Part shown: positions 1-10,728 of the stretch, in pieces
How the letters are laid out: every line of letters begins with the position of its first letter
Position numbering within the stretch: position 1 is the first letter of the stretch
NCBI GenBank assembly: GCA_946894095.1
Contig: OX335641.1
Location: 2,374,501 to 2,438,500, forward strand
Direction of reading: 5' to 3'
DNA length: 64,000 nucleotides
DNA from: Incurvaria masculella
Lineage: Eukaryota; Arthropoda; Insecta; Lepidoptera; Incurvariidae
Notes under the pieces: generated by a model
What the model was told of the DNA's origin: nothing
The model's database searches: none
The model's input: the letters and a program-made list of their open reading frames with translations, nothing else
Made by a program: the position numbers and the translations under genes

Positions 1-116
1 TTGAATACATATTATCAAAAATCATGTAATCTGCGATTTCCAAATATTTTTTCTTTATGAAGCGTTATTTTAGGATGCATTTTGCGATGCAAAATCTAGT
101 GGCATTTTCTTGTTCA

Positions 117-179
117 TTAGGTTAGGTTAGGTTAGGTTAGGTTAGGTTAGGTTACGTTACGTTACGTTACGTACGTTAG
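117..179 (+). repeat. Interstitial (TTAGG)n insect telomere-type tract with (TTACG)n variants
   Basis: About seven perfect TTAGG units are followed by four to five TTACG variants and a terminal TTAGG. TTAGG is the canonical insect telomere repeat. Single-copy sequence and MITEs follow immediately, so this is an internal tract rather than a chromosome end, or simple expansion of a short motif. Confidence 0.8.
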
Positions 180-267
180 GTAACGCTTTCTTTGGATATT
201 TATGTATATCCTTGCTTTAAAATCTTCAAGACTTTGCCAAGTGCATACATTATGAGTTGCTTTTTAC

Positions 268-820
268 TTAAGGTGGCGGCCCAACCCGCTCAACTCCCCA
301 TACAAACGGGGAAAGAAGATCATGCCCATATTTATTGTCAAAGATCCCAAATGTTGCTCAAAATAGCTTTATTTGATCGAACTAGATGTCTGATGACCGT
401 TGGCATTGTAAAATTGTGTTTGGTTTCTAAGTTATAAGGTCCGAAAGTTCGAAATTTTCGCGCGTTTTATACAATAACTTTGGAGGTGGATTACGCAATG
501 ATAAAGTAAGAACATCTTAAAAAGATTAGTCATCAGACATATCTGATTTAATCAAGATTTATAATCTATTTGGTTTTTGTTAGATTTTTGACGAGAGCGC
601 TCGTGGTTTACTTTTAGCTATAAGTCGTTTTGTAATTAAAATTTTCGTAAATCTTACCAAATCATACACTGTGCACATTGTATTTTTTGTGGACATGTTG
701 CATCTTCCTTATCATGGAGCCTGTCTTATTCTTTGAAACAGAGAAGGTCCCAGAGCGCAATAGCACGATTTTGTACCGTGCCCGCGAATGAGTTAGTTCC
801 GCCGGGTTGGGCCACCTTAA
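268..820 (+). mobile_element. MITE-B copy 1, TTAA-flanked
   Basis: A ~550-bp element starts TTAA-GGTGGC and ends GGGCCACC-TTAA, with terminal inverted repeats of the form GGTGGCCCAACCCG. It shares its whole length with copies at 16282, 25808, 26321, 30303, 31737 and 54446. TTAA flanks are typical of piggyBac-type target sites. No transposase is encoded. Confidence 0.85.
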
Positions 821-1321
821 ATCTTCAACTCGATCCGAGGTAGGTACCATGCTCCGGAAAATAAAATTCCGCCGTCTATATAGAGCCGTTTACGGTAAAT
901 TGAGCTCGCTGCCTGGTCATTAGCTTAAACACTTTCACGTAATACCAAGGCTGCCTTATATGGCCTTTTGTACCAGTTTTCACCAGGACGAGATCGTATG
1001 ACAATATTTAATTATTTGCATAATGACACAGAATTCCTGCTATCGAAATACCGCGCTGGCTCGAATCATGTTCTGGACAGAGTTGAGAGAGCAAGGCGAA
1101 TGCCTTTTTAGGTCAACTGTATATCGTAACTCCTGTTCATTTGCGGAATTTCGAGGACTCGCTCATTAATCCGAATAAATGATACATAGGTTGAACATAG
1201 AACAAATGTATTTTAACCGACTCAAATTTCTCAATTAGACTGTATATTTCTTTTTTTTTTGTTGTGTGCATGTTACTCGATATCTCCGCAAACTGTCAAC
1301 AGATTTGAATAATTATTTTTC

Positions 1322-1995
1322 TTAAGGATGTTCCGACTCATACAATGTTTTTTTTACACAGAACGCAAAAAGTATTGCACTTTAAGGCACGAATTCGTCA
1401 AAAATATTAAATATAGCCATAGTAGTTGCAGCGAAAACATATTCACAATTTCAGGTTTAATGGTTTCGTTGTAATTGCCGATTAGAAGTTTTACACCGTT
1501 AGATGGCGCTGTTAAATAAAAATCGTATTTAAATATATGGTAACAAAACCAATAATCCTGAACTTGTGAAATTGTTTTCGCTGCAAGTAATATGACTATA
1601 TTAAACTTTTATTATTAATTCGTGGCTTAAAGTGCAATACTTTTTAGGGTTCCGTACCCAAAGGGTGAAAACGGAACCCTATTACTAAGCCTCCGCTGTC
1701 CGTCCGTCCGTCCGTCCGTCCGTCTGTCCGTCTGTCACAGGGTTGTATCGCAGTAACCGTAACAGGTAGACAGCTGAAATGTTCACAGAGTGTGTATTTA
1801 TTTTGCCGCTACAACAACAAATAGGTAAGATTAAAAAATAATTGAAATTAAAGGGGGCTCCCATACAAAAAACGTGTTTTTTTTTGTTTTTTTTTTACGA
1901 TGGTACGGAAACCTTCGTGTGCGAGTCCGACTCGCACTTGGCCGGTTTTTGCGTTATGTGTGCAAACAACTTTATATGGGTCGGAACAGCCTTAA
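1322..1995. mobile_element. TTAA-flanked MITE, interrupted by a GGAC element
   Basis: The terminal inverted repeats are GGATGTTCCGACTCATACAA... (from 1326) and its imperfect complement ending ...GTCGGAACAGCC (1991). TTAA lies directly outside both, at 1322-1325 and 1992-1995. The arms stay complementary for at least 75 bp (including gtattgcactttaagg / cttaaagtgcaatac) once the inserted GGAC element at 1641-1950 is removed. The interior (about 1400-1610) has no coding potential. Confidence 0.75.
1641..1950 (-). mobile_element. GGAC element, full-length, inside the TTAA MITE
   Basis: It carries the standard structure on the - strand: ccggccaagtgcgagtcgga at its 5' side, an AT-rich middle, the cagctgt...acggttac core, a (GGAC)n tract, and the 3' hairpin agggttccg...cggaaccct. 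It interrupts the right arm of the MITE at a T-run and is bounded by TTTTT on both sides. Confidence 0.9.
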
Positions 1996-2271
1996 TAAGA
2001 GTGAATATTTCAGGCGTGGTTTTTCATAATTGTTTTGAAAGAAAACCGCTCCTAAGGGTGGGAAATACTCCAAGCACCCTGGAGTAGAAGGCGATTCAAA
2101 AGGAAACCAAAAAATGTGTCATGGACCACTTCTGTGCTTTTGTACCTTGTTTTGTGTGAAATAGATTTTCAAAGCGATTTGAGACGTAACTCGTTATAGG
2201 CCTGCTGAAGTCGGCAATGGCGGTCGTCAGAAATTAGCTATGCATCGTGTATTAGATATACGAGATCACTA

Positions 2272-2566
2272 TTTTTACGGTGGCGTACCCAAAGAGTGCC
2301 AACGGAACTAAACTACTAAACCTCCGCTGTCCGTCCGTCCGTCCGTCTGTCACAGGGCTGTATCTTAGTAACCGTAACAGATAGACAGCTGAAATTTTCA
2401 CAGAGTGCGTATTTATTTTGTCGCTATGACAATAGGTGAAATTAAAAAAGAATTAAAACCAAACGGAACCCCCATACAAAAAACGTGATTTTTTGCATTA
2501 AATCTTTTACGATGGTACGGAACCCTTCGTGTGCGAGTCCGACTCGCACTTGGCCGGTTTTTTTTA
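2272..2566 (-). mobile_element. GGAC element, full-length but diverged at its 3' hairpin
   Basis: It has the family core, a short (CCGT)n tract near 2328 and the conserved 5' palindrome gcgagtccgactcgc near 2532. The 3' terminal hairpin is degraded (ggtggcgtacccaaagagtg), indicating an older copy than those nearby. Confidence 0.85.
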
Positions 2567-2859
2567 TTAGTGACGCTGCCAATGATTTCATCGCATCAGT
2601 TCCAATTCTGAACATTTTCTCGCTAATCTCTCCCAACCGTTCCGCAAAGGTATGCGGCTCGCTGCAGCGGGGCCGAATAAGATTTATCTTACGGAAAGAA
2701 ACGCTATTTTGGTGCGCGCGCATTCTAACATGGACGTCGGAGGGGAGGACGCGACAAGACATATTCTTGACCATGAGGCTAATAAATTGATAGTTTTTTT
2801 TATGGATATAGATGGCTAATTAGCCACCGACTAACTTAAATGTCCCGCGCCCTGTGCTT

Positions 2860-3507
2860 CGTTAATTATTTAGTACTTAAAACCTCAATTATCTCTAAAG
2901 TATTTAAAAGCAACCTTATACCTAAACCATACGCAGTCGCTGTCCTCTTTTAAAAAATCTCTGAAATCCCATCTTTTAAGTCAGCGATAGGCCAATTAAT
3001 CTAATCTATTTGTTAAACATTTTAGTTACATTGATATTCAATCCATTTTATTATTATTCCACTCAATCTCTCCCTCCCACGTGGCATACACACATAACCT
3101 CACACAAACACCCTTGTTACAACTCTCATATACTTATATAAATGACACACCTCACATTCTAAATCTCTCTCACACACTTACACACAAATACACACATTTT
3201 TTTTTTTTACAAACACACACTGTTAAACTTTTTTATAAAATTAAGCTAATTATATTTTCACTTCATTTTATGCTGGCAAACACGTCACCTAAACTGCAAT
3301 GTTTAAAGATAGTTATAGTAGGGATTCGTCTGAAAACCAGCTTCGTAGTTTTCTGCGAGACAGCTGAGATTGATCCCATTTGTCACAAATTGAAGATACC
3401 TACAAGAGAATGCAATGTTTAAGTGTTTTTAATTTAGTTTAATTAGTTTTATGTTCATTACTCTATTGTACTTATGTGTTGTGGCAAATAAAATGTCTTA
3501 TGTCTAT
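2860..3507 (+). mobile_element. 3' end of a non-LTR retrotransposon (RT C-terminus plus 3'UTR)
   Basis: A 26-residue reading frame at 2910-2990 ends ...SLSSFKKSLKSHLLSQR-stop, the typical extreme C-terminus of LINE reverse-transcriptase ORFs. It is followed by a long CA/CT-rich 3'UTR and an aataaa near 3487. 5' sequence encoding the RT domain is absent, so this is a 5'-truncated dead copy. The clade (CR1/Jockey-like) is uncertain. Confidence 0.55.
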
Positions 3508-4317
3508 GGCTTAAACATTTTCGACCAGTTTTTGCGATTGAAACCGAGATTGAAACGAGATAGTCAGAGCCCGATGTCGCTTAGAGCAGCTCGGAATAAA
3601 CCTTTCGATATATGATCAACCCGCATAAGGCGTGAAACCGTTTTTTTTTGTTTTCTTTAAAGAAAATTCAAAAAGTTTAACATTACCTTAGCTAAATTGA
3701 AGATTACCAGATTGAGAGACTAACTAAATAAAAAAATACTGACTAGGAATTGAGTTCTGCTTTACTGAGTTGATCAAATCCGTGGATCCATCAGTTTGTG
3801 ACGTAACTAAGTGAATTTTGACTACCAAAACGTTTACATACATGAAATTGAAAAAAATATATTGAAATTACTTTTAAATAAACATTCTAAAAATGCGTAA
3901 AATCCACTTTTCTGGGAACTTGTGTTTTCCTTTTAGGTTAGGTTTATTGTTATAAGATATAAATTTATATCGATAACGTCGCATAGTGTACCAATAAAGC
4001 TACACATCCTTGTGATAAAACATTAGGGCCTACCCTAAAGCGAATGTATCCACAGCGAAACTAGCCATCAGGAAATTGAGAATGCTATTTTTGAACATTG
4101 ATACAAATTAGGGAAACAGTGGTCGAAACATCGACATTTTAATTGCTCAAGCTATTCGTGGTGTTTTGAAAATGAGTTGACTACTACACTAGCTTACTGA
4201 AATAAACTTTAAAACAAATATAAGAGGGACAGTTATCTGATGCTTAGGTCGGTGCATATTGCCTATTGTGTCCTAAGAGATTATGAGGTTTAGGTGATAG
4301 AAGTGGATCTAAGGCTG

Positions 4318-4340
4318 CTCCCTGAGGCGTTCTCAGGGAG
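4318..4340. other. Perfect 9-bp stem-loop
   Basis: CTCCCTGAG, then GCGTT, then CTCAGGGAG form a perfect 9-bp stem with a 5-nt loop. It lies directly at the left boundary of the nested element at 4338-5235 and may be part of an older transposon end. Confidence 0.6.
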
Positions 4341-4470
4341 TACACTGAGAAAAAATATGACTATTTTGGTTAAATGTTAACTAGTTCCATCAGCACATTT
4401 TTAGTAAACTAAATACTAAATACTACATAAGTTTTATCCGAACCACCGTTCGGTAGGGATAGCTAACACG

Positions 4471-4970
4471 GGTCGCCTTCATAAAGTCCAAAACCGGCCA
4501 AGTGCGAGTCGGACTCGCACACGAAGGGTTCCGTACCATGGAAAAAAAAATATTACAAAAAAATCACGTTTTTTGTATGGGGACCCCCTTTAATTTTAAT
4601 TATTTTTTAATCTTACCTATTTGTTCTTATAACAGCAAAATAAATACACACTCTGTGAAAATTTCAGCTGTCTATCTGTTACGGTTACTGAGATACAGCC
4701 CTGTGACAGACGGACGGACGGACGGGCGGACGGACGGACAGCGGAGGCTTAGTAATAGGGTTCCGTTTTCACCCTTTGGGTACGGAACCCTAAAAAGCAT
4801 AAGGTCAAAAACCCTGAACGTCCAAAGGTATATATTTTTCGTGTGTATTATAACGTGCATATAATCTAACCTAACCTAACCAAATTTAAAATATTCGTAT
4901 TCATAAGTTTTTTGGACGGTATGGGTTTTGGACTTTGTGCTTTTTGGACTTTATGATGCGTCCCCGCTAA
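4471..4970. mobile_element. TIR element nested in repeat A and hosting a GGAC element
   Basis: The left arm gggtcgccttcataaagtcc...aaaa and right arm ttttggactttatgatgcgtccc are inverted repeats of about 23 bp. The interior holds the GGAC element (4490-4796) and a short cctaac tract (4867-4880). Confidence 0.55.
4490..4796 (+). mobile_element. GGAC element, full-length
   Basis: Complete copy: 5' palindrome gcgagtcggactcgc, core, (GGAC)n tract with one GGGC unit, 3' hairpin and terminal A-run. It is flanked by A-runs on both sides. Confidence 0.9.
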
Positions 4971-5235
4971 GATCTAATAAAGCGTGTATGGTAGATTTAG
5001 CTGGAGTTGAGTGTCATTTAGACCCCAGAAATAGTTTTGCTTCAGCTATATAAATACTTATCTTGTAATCATATGTAATTATATATCATTTGGCACTATG
5101 CAGTGTGATTAAATTTGCCAGGTTATTTTAACTAGAAACGTTTTTAGTAACTGGTTCCAGATTCTTGGGCTGTCCCTTTTTTACCCGATTTTCGTGTAAC
5201 TGTGACACGGTTGGGTTTAATTTAACCATATTTTT

Positions 5236-6287
5236 TCTTAGTTTACTCTCCAGTCTTATATTATTACTATATTCTTAAGAGAATATAACTCTAACATAAT
5301 ATGTTGTTGATCGTTATATATTATTAGAATTACGCATATTCTCGAATCATATTCCCCCTACTGCCTGCACCATGTCTTTCACGCCTTTACCTGAACTCAA
5401 AACATTCTGAAACCTCTTCGTGGAACACACAATTTGACACTTCCAATAAAGGCGGTCCTTCTATTTTTTTGTTTCTAATCATATTTCAATACGTTAGCCT
5501 TTGTTTTGAAAATAACTCATTTGCCACTTCTAAAATTTCGATACTAACATATATTTGAAGGGCTATACAAACATGTTAACACAGATATCCATGGAATTCA
5601 TTCAAGGGATTGCGTCTACTACCAAATGATTTATGCATCAACGGCTTTTAAGGCTTTTTTGGAAAAATCTGGAGTACTTTCCAGCCATCGTAGCAAGTGT
5701 TGCATTACAAAATACAGTATAATTGAAGGGTAACTACTAGGTTAACTTTCACTGCGATTGACAAACACACACACACCCTCTCACATAAAAAGAACACTAG
5801 CTATACCCTTGCGAGCGTACATTGGTCGTACCACAAACATACAAGCCTAGCATGGCCTATAGAGGTATAATAGCAAGATTTATGAGCAACCATCCATACA
5901 GCTTTTATCTCTCATTACACGCTGAAGTGAAGCTATGTTTGATTTGGAGTTGATTTTTTATTATAATTTTTGGTTTTAACGTAAGGCGTTAAAGTAAGAC
6001 ATTTTGGTCTGCATTGAGGTGTTTGGTTTGGGTCTTTCTAATTATCTTTGCATTCCATAGCAAACATTCGTTCCAGTTTGTTGACAAATGACACAATAGC
6101 AGACGTAACAGCAATGGATCATTCCAACTGCTACAATGCGTTCCCATTCCTATTCCACAAGTTCGGAAACACCTCCGGAATGAATGTTCAATGTTAGGTA
6201 CTTACAGAACCCGCAGATTCAGGTTTTACGGCAATAGTTGACCTTGAAATGACCCATCGCTGGATGTCTGCACATTGACATAGTTAT
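5236..6287. other. AT-rich intergenic DNA, no recognised feature
   Basis: I see no credible coding frame, no family repeat used elsewhere in the window and no strong secondary structure here. Confidence 0.5.
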
Positions 6288-6661
6288 TTTTTTTTATTTA
6301 TTTATTTATTTATTTATATGTATACATAATACTTTACAGCAAATACCAATTCGTACAATGTAGTTACAAAAAACAAAGAAAGTAAAGAAAATGAACAAAA
6401 TTATTACCTATTCCCTTCCAAAAATCTCATGCAGGCTCGCTCAAACATTCCTCCCTCGATCACTAGAACATCGCATTCAGGTGTTGACCAGAGCATTGCG
6501 TTTAAAAGTCTTCGGACGAGGCAGATAGGTGAGCAGTAGTGCGAGCGAGTGCGCGTCATAGGTTCGGCAAACAGACGCGGTCGCCGCAGTCTATTTAAAT
6601 TACAAGGCACATTTAAAGCTGTTATCAGTTTAATTTTTTTGCAACTGGATAAGCATAGCAA
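6288..6661 (-). mobile_element. 3' fragment of a non-LTR retrotransposon with (TAAA)n tail
   Basis: On the - strand, 6661-6404 encodes 85 residues with the C-terminal LINE RT pattern: ...LRRPRLFAEPMTRTR..., LLNAMLWSTPECDV, FERACMRFLEG-stop. A short 3'UTR ends in an A-rich (TAAA)n tail (6288-6320 on the + strand as (TTTA)n). The open frame begins only at the truncated 5' end, so the catalytic RT core is missing. Clade not certain (CR1/Jockey-like). Confidence 0.65.
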
Positions 6662-6798
6662 CTTACCTATACCCTAATACCACATACACAACCATTGTAT
6701 TAGCAGAACATAACCGAATTAGGCGCCATCACATGACCTTTCCTTTATTTGAAAACGGCTTAATTAACCTTTCATCCAATGTGATGCTACCACCCCAG

Positions 6799-7341
6799 CG
6801 TAACCCTGACGCCTAATAAGGGAAGGGGACCTGCCGTTTTAGATGGGTTCCGAACCATGGAATGATCCGCATTCTCACGACCATAATTAAATCTTGGTAA
6901 AGAAGTAACCTAACTAACCCGCCATCTTCCACACAAGATACCCCGGGTATAATACCCAACACTACGAGCCACGCCGTTTTTCTCCAAGGTGTTTCGCAAG
7001 TCACAATCCCTGGAACGCCTCCACTGTGTCATGCGTCCACGTAGTTTTCGCGAAAGTAAAGTCACCTAACCCTGACAACTAATAAGTAGGGATAGGTACT
7101 TACCGTTTTAGATGGCTTCCGAACCATGTAATGATACTCTTTCTTAACGAAAATCCATGCATAAATCTTGGTAAAGAAGTGCATACCCTGGCATTCTAAC
7201 CCGCCGTCTTCCACACAAGATACCCCGGATATAATACTACGAGCCACACCGTTTTTCTCCATGGTGTTTCGCAAGTCACGGTGCCTGGACCGCCTCCGCT
7301 GTGTCATGCGTCCACGTAGTTTTCGCGAAAGTAAAGTGACC
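6799..7341. repeat. Tandem duplication of a ~270-bp unit (2 copies)
   Basis: Unit 1 (about 6799-7068) and unit 2 (about 7069-7341) align throughout: taaccctgac..ctaataag, cgttttagatgg, aaatcttggtaaagaag, cttccacacaagatacccc, gtgtttcgcaagtcac and tcatgcgtccacgtagtttt. The copies differ by scattered substitutions and short indels, so the duplication is not recent. No function recognised. Confidence 0.8.
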
Positions 7342-8231
7342 TACCGGAACTGCGTAGGCGTCTCGAACCTCTTGCCATCTGTCCTTGGAGGCATTACGAG
7401 GATGGACCAAAGACTGTTTGTATACGGATGTATTGGTTGCGATTGCAACTCACGTCAACTACATTCAAATTGGTGGTGAGTCTGGAGGCAAAACTTTATT
7501 TATATTTTTGAAGAGAAAGTCCTGTTTCAAATTGAACAATATTAATAACGAAAAAATATCGAAAAATATAACATTTACAAGGTGTTTTATAACTTTTAGG
7601 GAGATTGTTTTTTTTTCGGGAAATTTCGATGCTATACTTTATGAAAAACTGATTAAAATATTGGATGATACATACATAAAAATCTCTATTGAAAATACTG
7701 ATTTTAAAAATACATGATTATTTAAAACATCAGAATCCATTATTAAATGGAATGGAGGTTTTGAAATGCTAATTATATTAGCTTATGCAACATTTACATT
7801 GTATTCAGATCTTGAAAACCTATAGAAAAAGTATTTGGTCTGGACATTCCTCTGAAGATTACTTACAATGATTTGATTACTTACAATGTTTCAATGTAGA
7901 TGTCGTTGTATAACATCAAATTAATGACATAACGGCTATGTCGCATCCATTAAATACATAATAAAATATCATATCTCTTTTGTCACGTAGAATCTAAAAG
8001 AACTTTATAAATAGGCGCCCCACTTTCAAAGCGTCTAGTTTAATTTTAAGCTCCGCATTTTCCGAGTTCCCCGCGATCGTCTCCGTGCAATTTTCACTTC
8101 GGAAAATCACATGTTTCCACCGGGGAAAGTATGTACTGCTTGTTTTCCAGTTGTCATCGTAACGAACATTATATTTCTAGACACCATCACGGAAACTCTC
8201 TGTCATATCACACGGAGTGGAGCGCCATACG

Positions 8232-8945
8232 ACACTGAGGAAAATGATGACAAACATATTTTGGTTAAAGTTATCTAGTTACATCGGCATAGTTTTAGTA
8301 GACTAAATTATGAAATTCGTGTTATCAGAACAAACATTCGATTGCGATAGCTATAATGACCTAGTAACAGTGTGTATAATGGATTTAGCTAATTTAGACA
8401 AAGCTACAAAAATACTTGTCTAGTAATTTGAATCACATAGCATTTGACACTATTCACCTGATATCGTTGAGGTTTGTTGAATGTATTAGTAATCGGCGTC
8501 AGACTTGATGCGCGTTCCGATTTGAAATTTAATCGATTACACTGCTAAAAGCGCATAGAAGCGACCACATTGCACGCTCAAAGCAGTAAGCATTACAAAC
8601 GATTCGGAGTGTTTGTGTACGCGCTAACGGTAAAAAAACTACAAAAATGGAACAAATGACGTTAGTAGTTCACCTCAAATTTGAATCGAAAGAATTGCTC
8701 TAAGTTGAACTTTTATTTTCAACTGAGGCACATTCAAAGAGTTGTGAAAAAACACGGTGGAAAGATGATATACTACTTTATAGAAATGTCAAAAAGTGAC
8801 ATTGACAGTTGCACACACAGTTTCCTACCTCCAAAGCGTACAGAGCTAACTTCATATCGTTCACATCGGACCGCGACCTAGGCTGTCCCTTTTTACCCGA
8901 TTTTGCGGTGACACTGTTTTGGTTTCGTTTAACCATATTTGGCCA
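8232..8945 (+). mobile_element. Dispersed repeat family A, copy 2, split by a TIR element
   Basis: Segments 8232-8490 and 8877-8945 match repeat A copy 1 (4338-5235). The interruption at about 8500-8876 is a different insertion from the one in copy 1, which helps define both insertions. Confidence 0.55.
8500..8876. mobile_element. Deletion derivative of the 44.7-45.4 kb TIR family
   Basis: The interior matches 44870-45215: ttgcacgctcaaag, taagcattacaaacgattcgga, atggaacaaat, tgaaaaaacacggtggaaag, tcaaaaagtgacattgaca and cctacctccaaagcgt. The right end, gttcacatcggaccgcgacct, is the complement of the left end of that element (ggtcgcggtccgat). Confidence 0.65.
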
Positions 8946-8970
8946 ACTGGACACTGGCAAAATTGTCTTT

Positions 8971-9254
8971 AAAAAACCGGCCAAGTGCGAGTCGGACTCG
9001 CACACGAAGGGTTCCGTACCATCGTAACAAAAACAATCACGTTGGTTGTATGGGAGCCCCCTTTAATTTTAATTATTTTTTAATCATACCTATTTGTTGT
9101 TATAAATACACACTCTGTGAAAATTTCAGCTGTCTACCTGTTACGGTTACTGAGATACAGCCCTGTGCCAGACGGACGGACGGACGGACGGACGGACAAC
9201 GTAGTCTTAGTAATAGGGTTCCGTTTTCACCCTTTGGGTAAGGAACCCTAAAAA
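8971..9254 (+). mobile_element. GGAC element
   Basis: Complete copy with six GGAC-type units, a small deletion in the AT-rich middle and an A-run at each end. It sits at the right edge of repeat A copy 2. Confidence 0.9.
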
Positions 9255-9484
9255 GTACAGAAGCCATAATTCAAATCAATCAATCAACCATATTTGTTTC
9301 ACAGTGGATTTAGTAACATCACACCGATTCCTTGAGGTTTGGGCAGAGAGCATAGACCGTCTTGCGGTACGATCACAGCACATCGCGCCTCTATAACGTG
9401 CTCTTCGATTACGGGTGCTCCGAATTGGACCTTTTCGCGGTACATAAACCTATTTGGTCAGGTCATATTTTCGTTGTTAGAGTA

Positions 9485-9708
9485 CCACGTTAAACTGTAG
9501 GATCCCTTTCTTATAAGGTGGAAGATTAAGCCGGCCCGGGTTTATACAATTGCATTGAATGAATTATTTTCGAAGTCGCAATAAAAATTGTCCGTATTTT
9601 AGATCCAGTTCAATTTAGCCGTGAAATAATGTTCCCATGTGGTATGTTGGGCTTAATCATGACAGTAAGTGTGGTATTAGCCATCCACGTCCATTTATAT
9701 GAAAAACA
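9485..9708 (+). mobile_element. SINE-S body, head unclear
   Basis: It matches the shared SINE body: taaactgtagg, the cccgggtt motif, ttgcattgaatgaa, gtccgtattttagatccagttcaat, gtggtattagccatccacgtcc, then an A-run. The upstream pol III head is too diverged to assign. Confidence 0.6.
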
Positions 9709-10328
9709 TTTGCTCTCTTGACTTTCTCAATGTCCGACTTCCACTCATAAGAATTCCAGATTCGTATCTATTTTGCCAAACTGCACACTAACGTCAGTTT
9801 TTTTAACCAAATTAAAAATACATTTGAATAAAATTGTCAAAATGATTAATGACCGTATCACTACATTAATCACTAAAGACAAAGTTGTTCATTTCGCAAA
9901 ACAAGTCTACACATCATGCATCCATGGAACTGGTTTCATTTTTAAAACGAAAACTCATATTTACATAAATAAGAATAGTAGCCATTCGGAGAGCCATTAG
10001 TCTGAAAATATGTACGTCTGTAGAAGAAGCGAAAGAAGTATGCATAGGGATTTTAGCGTTTTTCGCTCTGTCTTCTCTGTCTACCCCTCCGGGAAAACAT
10101 CAGGATGGTATGTACACAAGCCAGCAAATCGATATCTTTAAATATAAATTTACTTAAATTTATAGAAATAGAATTTTTCTTCAATTTGTTTGCATTGTCA
10201 TAAAAAACAATTGACTAAGGACTGGCACACACATACTTAAATTAGTAAACATGTTTTTTTCCAACTGACCTTACTCGCCATACAGGATGGTAAGTATTTT
10301 TTCCAAGTCAATTACACATGTTTCATAG
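9709..10328. other. AT-rich DNA, no recognised feature
   Basis: No supported gene. Short open frames here lack codon bias and domain similarity. Confidence 0.5.
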
Positions 10329-10380
10329 GTAGGTGCTGTTTGTTATCATCGTTTTATTGATTTTATCAAACAGCACCTAC
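10329..10380. other. Perfect 14-bp inverted repeat, 24-nt loop
   Basis: GTAGGTGCTGTTTG (10329-10342) and CAAACAGCACCTAC (10367-10380) are exact reverse complements with an AT-rich 24-nt loop. The hairpin is larger than expected by chance at this location and does not belong to any family recognised here. A small-RNA hairpin or a transposon remnant is possible. Confidence 0.7.
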
Positions 10381-10413
10381 ATTGTTTCTCACCTTTTTGT
10401 AGGCGGGTTACAG

Positions 10414-10728
10414 TTTTTTTAGGGTTCCGTACCCAAAGGGTGAAAACGGAACCCTATTACTAAGCCTCCGCTGTCCGTCCGTCCGTCCGTCCGTCCGTCC
10501 GTCTGTCACAGGGCTGTATCTCATAAACCGTAATAGGTAGGCAGCTGAGATTTTCACAGAGTGTGTATTTATTTTGTCGCTATAACAACAAATAGGCAAA
10601 ATAAAAAAATTATAAAAATTAAAGGGGGGCCCCATACAAGAAACGTGATTTTTTTGTGTCAAATCTTGTACGATGGTACGGAACCCTTCGTGTGAGAGTC
10701 CGACTCGCACTTGGCCGGTTTTTTTTTA
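10414..10728 (-). mobile_element. GGAC element
   Basis: Full-length - strand copy with six or more (CCGT) units. The 5' palindrome carries one mismatch (gagagtccgactcgc). Confidence 0.9.

Larger units (their letters stand above)
4338..5235 (+). mobile_element. Dispersed repeat family A, copy 1, split by nested insertions
   Basis: Segments 4338-4470 and about 4972-5235 match, in order, the repeat at 8232-8490 and 8877-8945 (shared stretches include tattttggttaaa, tagattta, atttggcacta / catttgacacta and ctgtcccttttttacccgat). The sequence between, absent from copy 2, consists of a TIR element that itself contains a GGAC element. No coding capacity. Confidence 0.6.
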
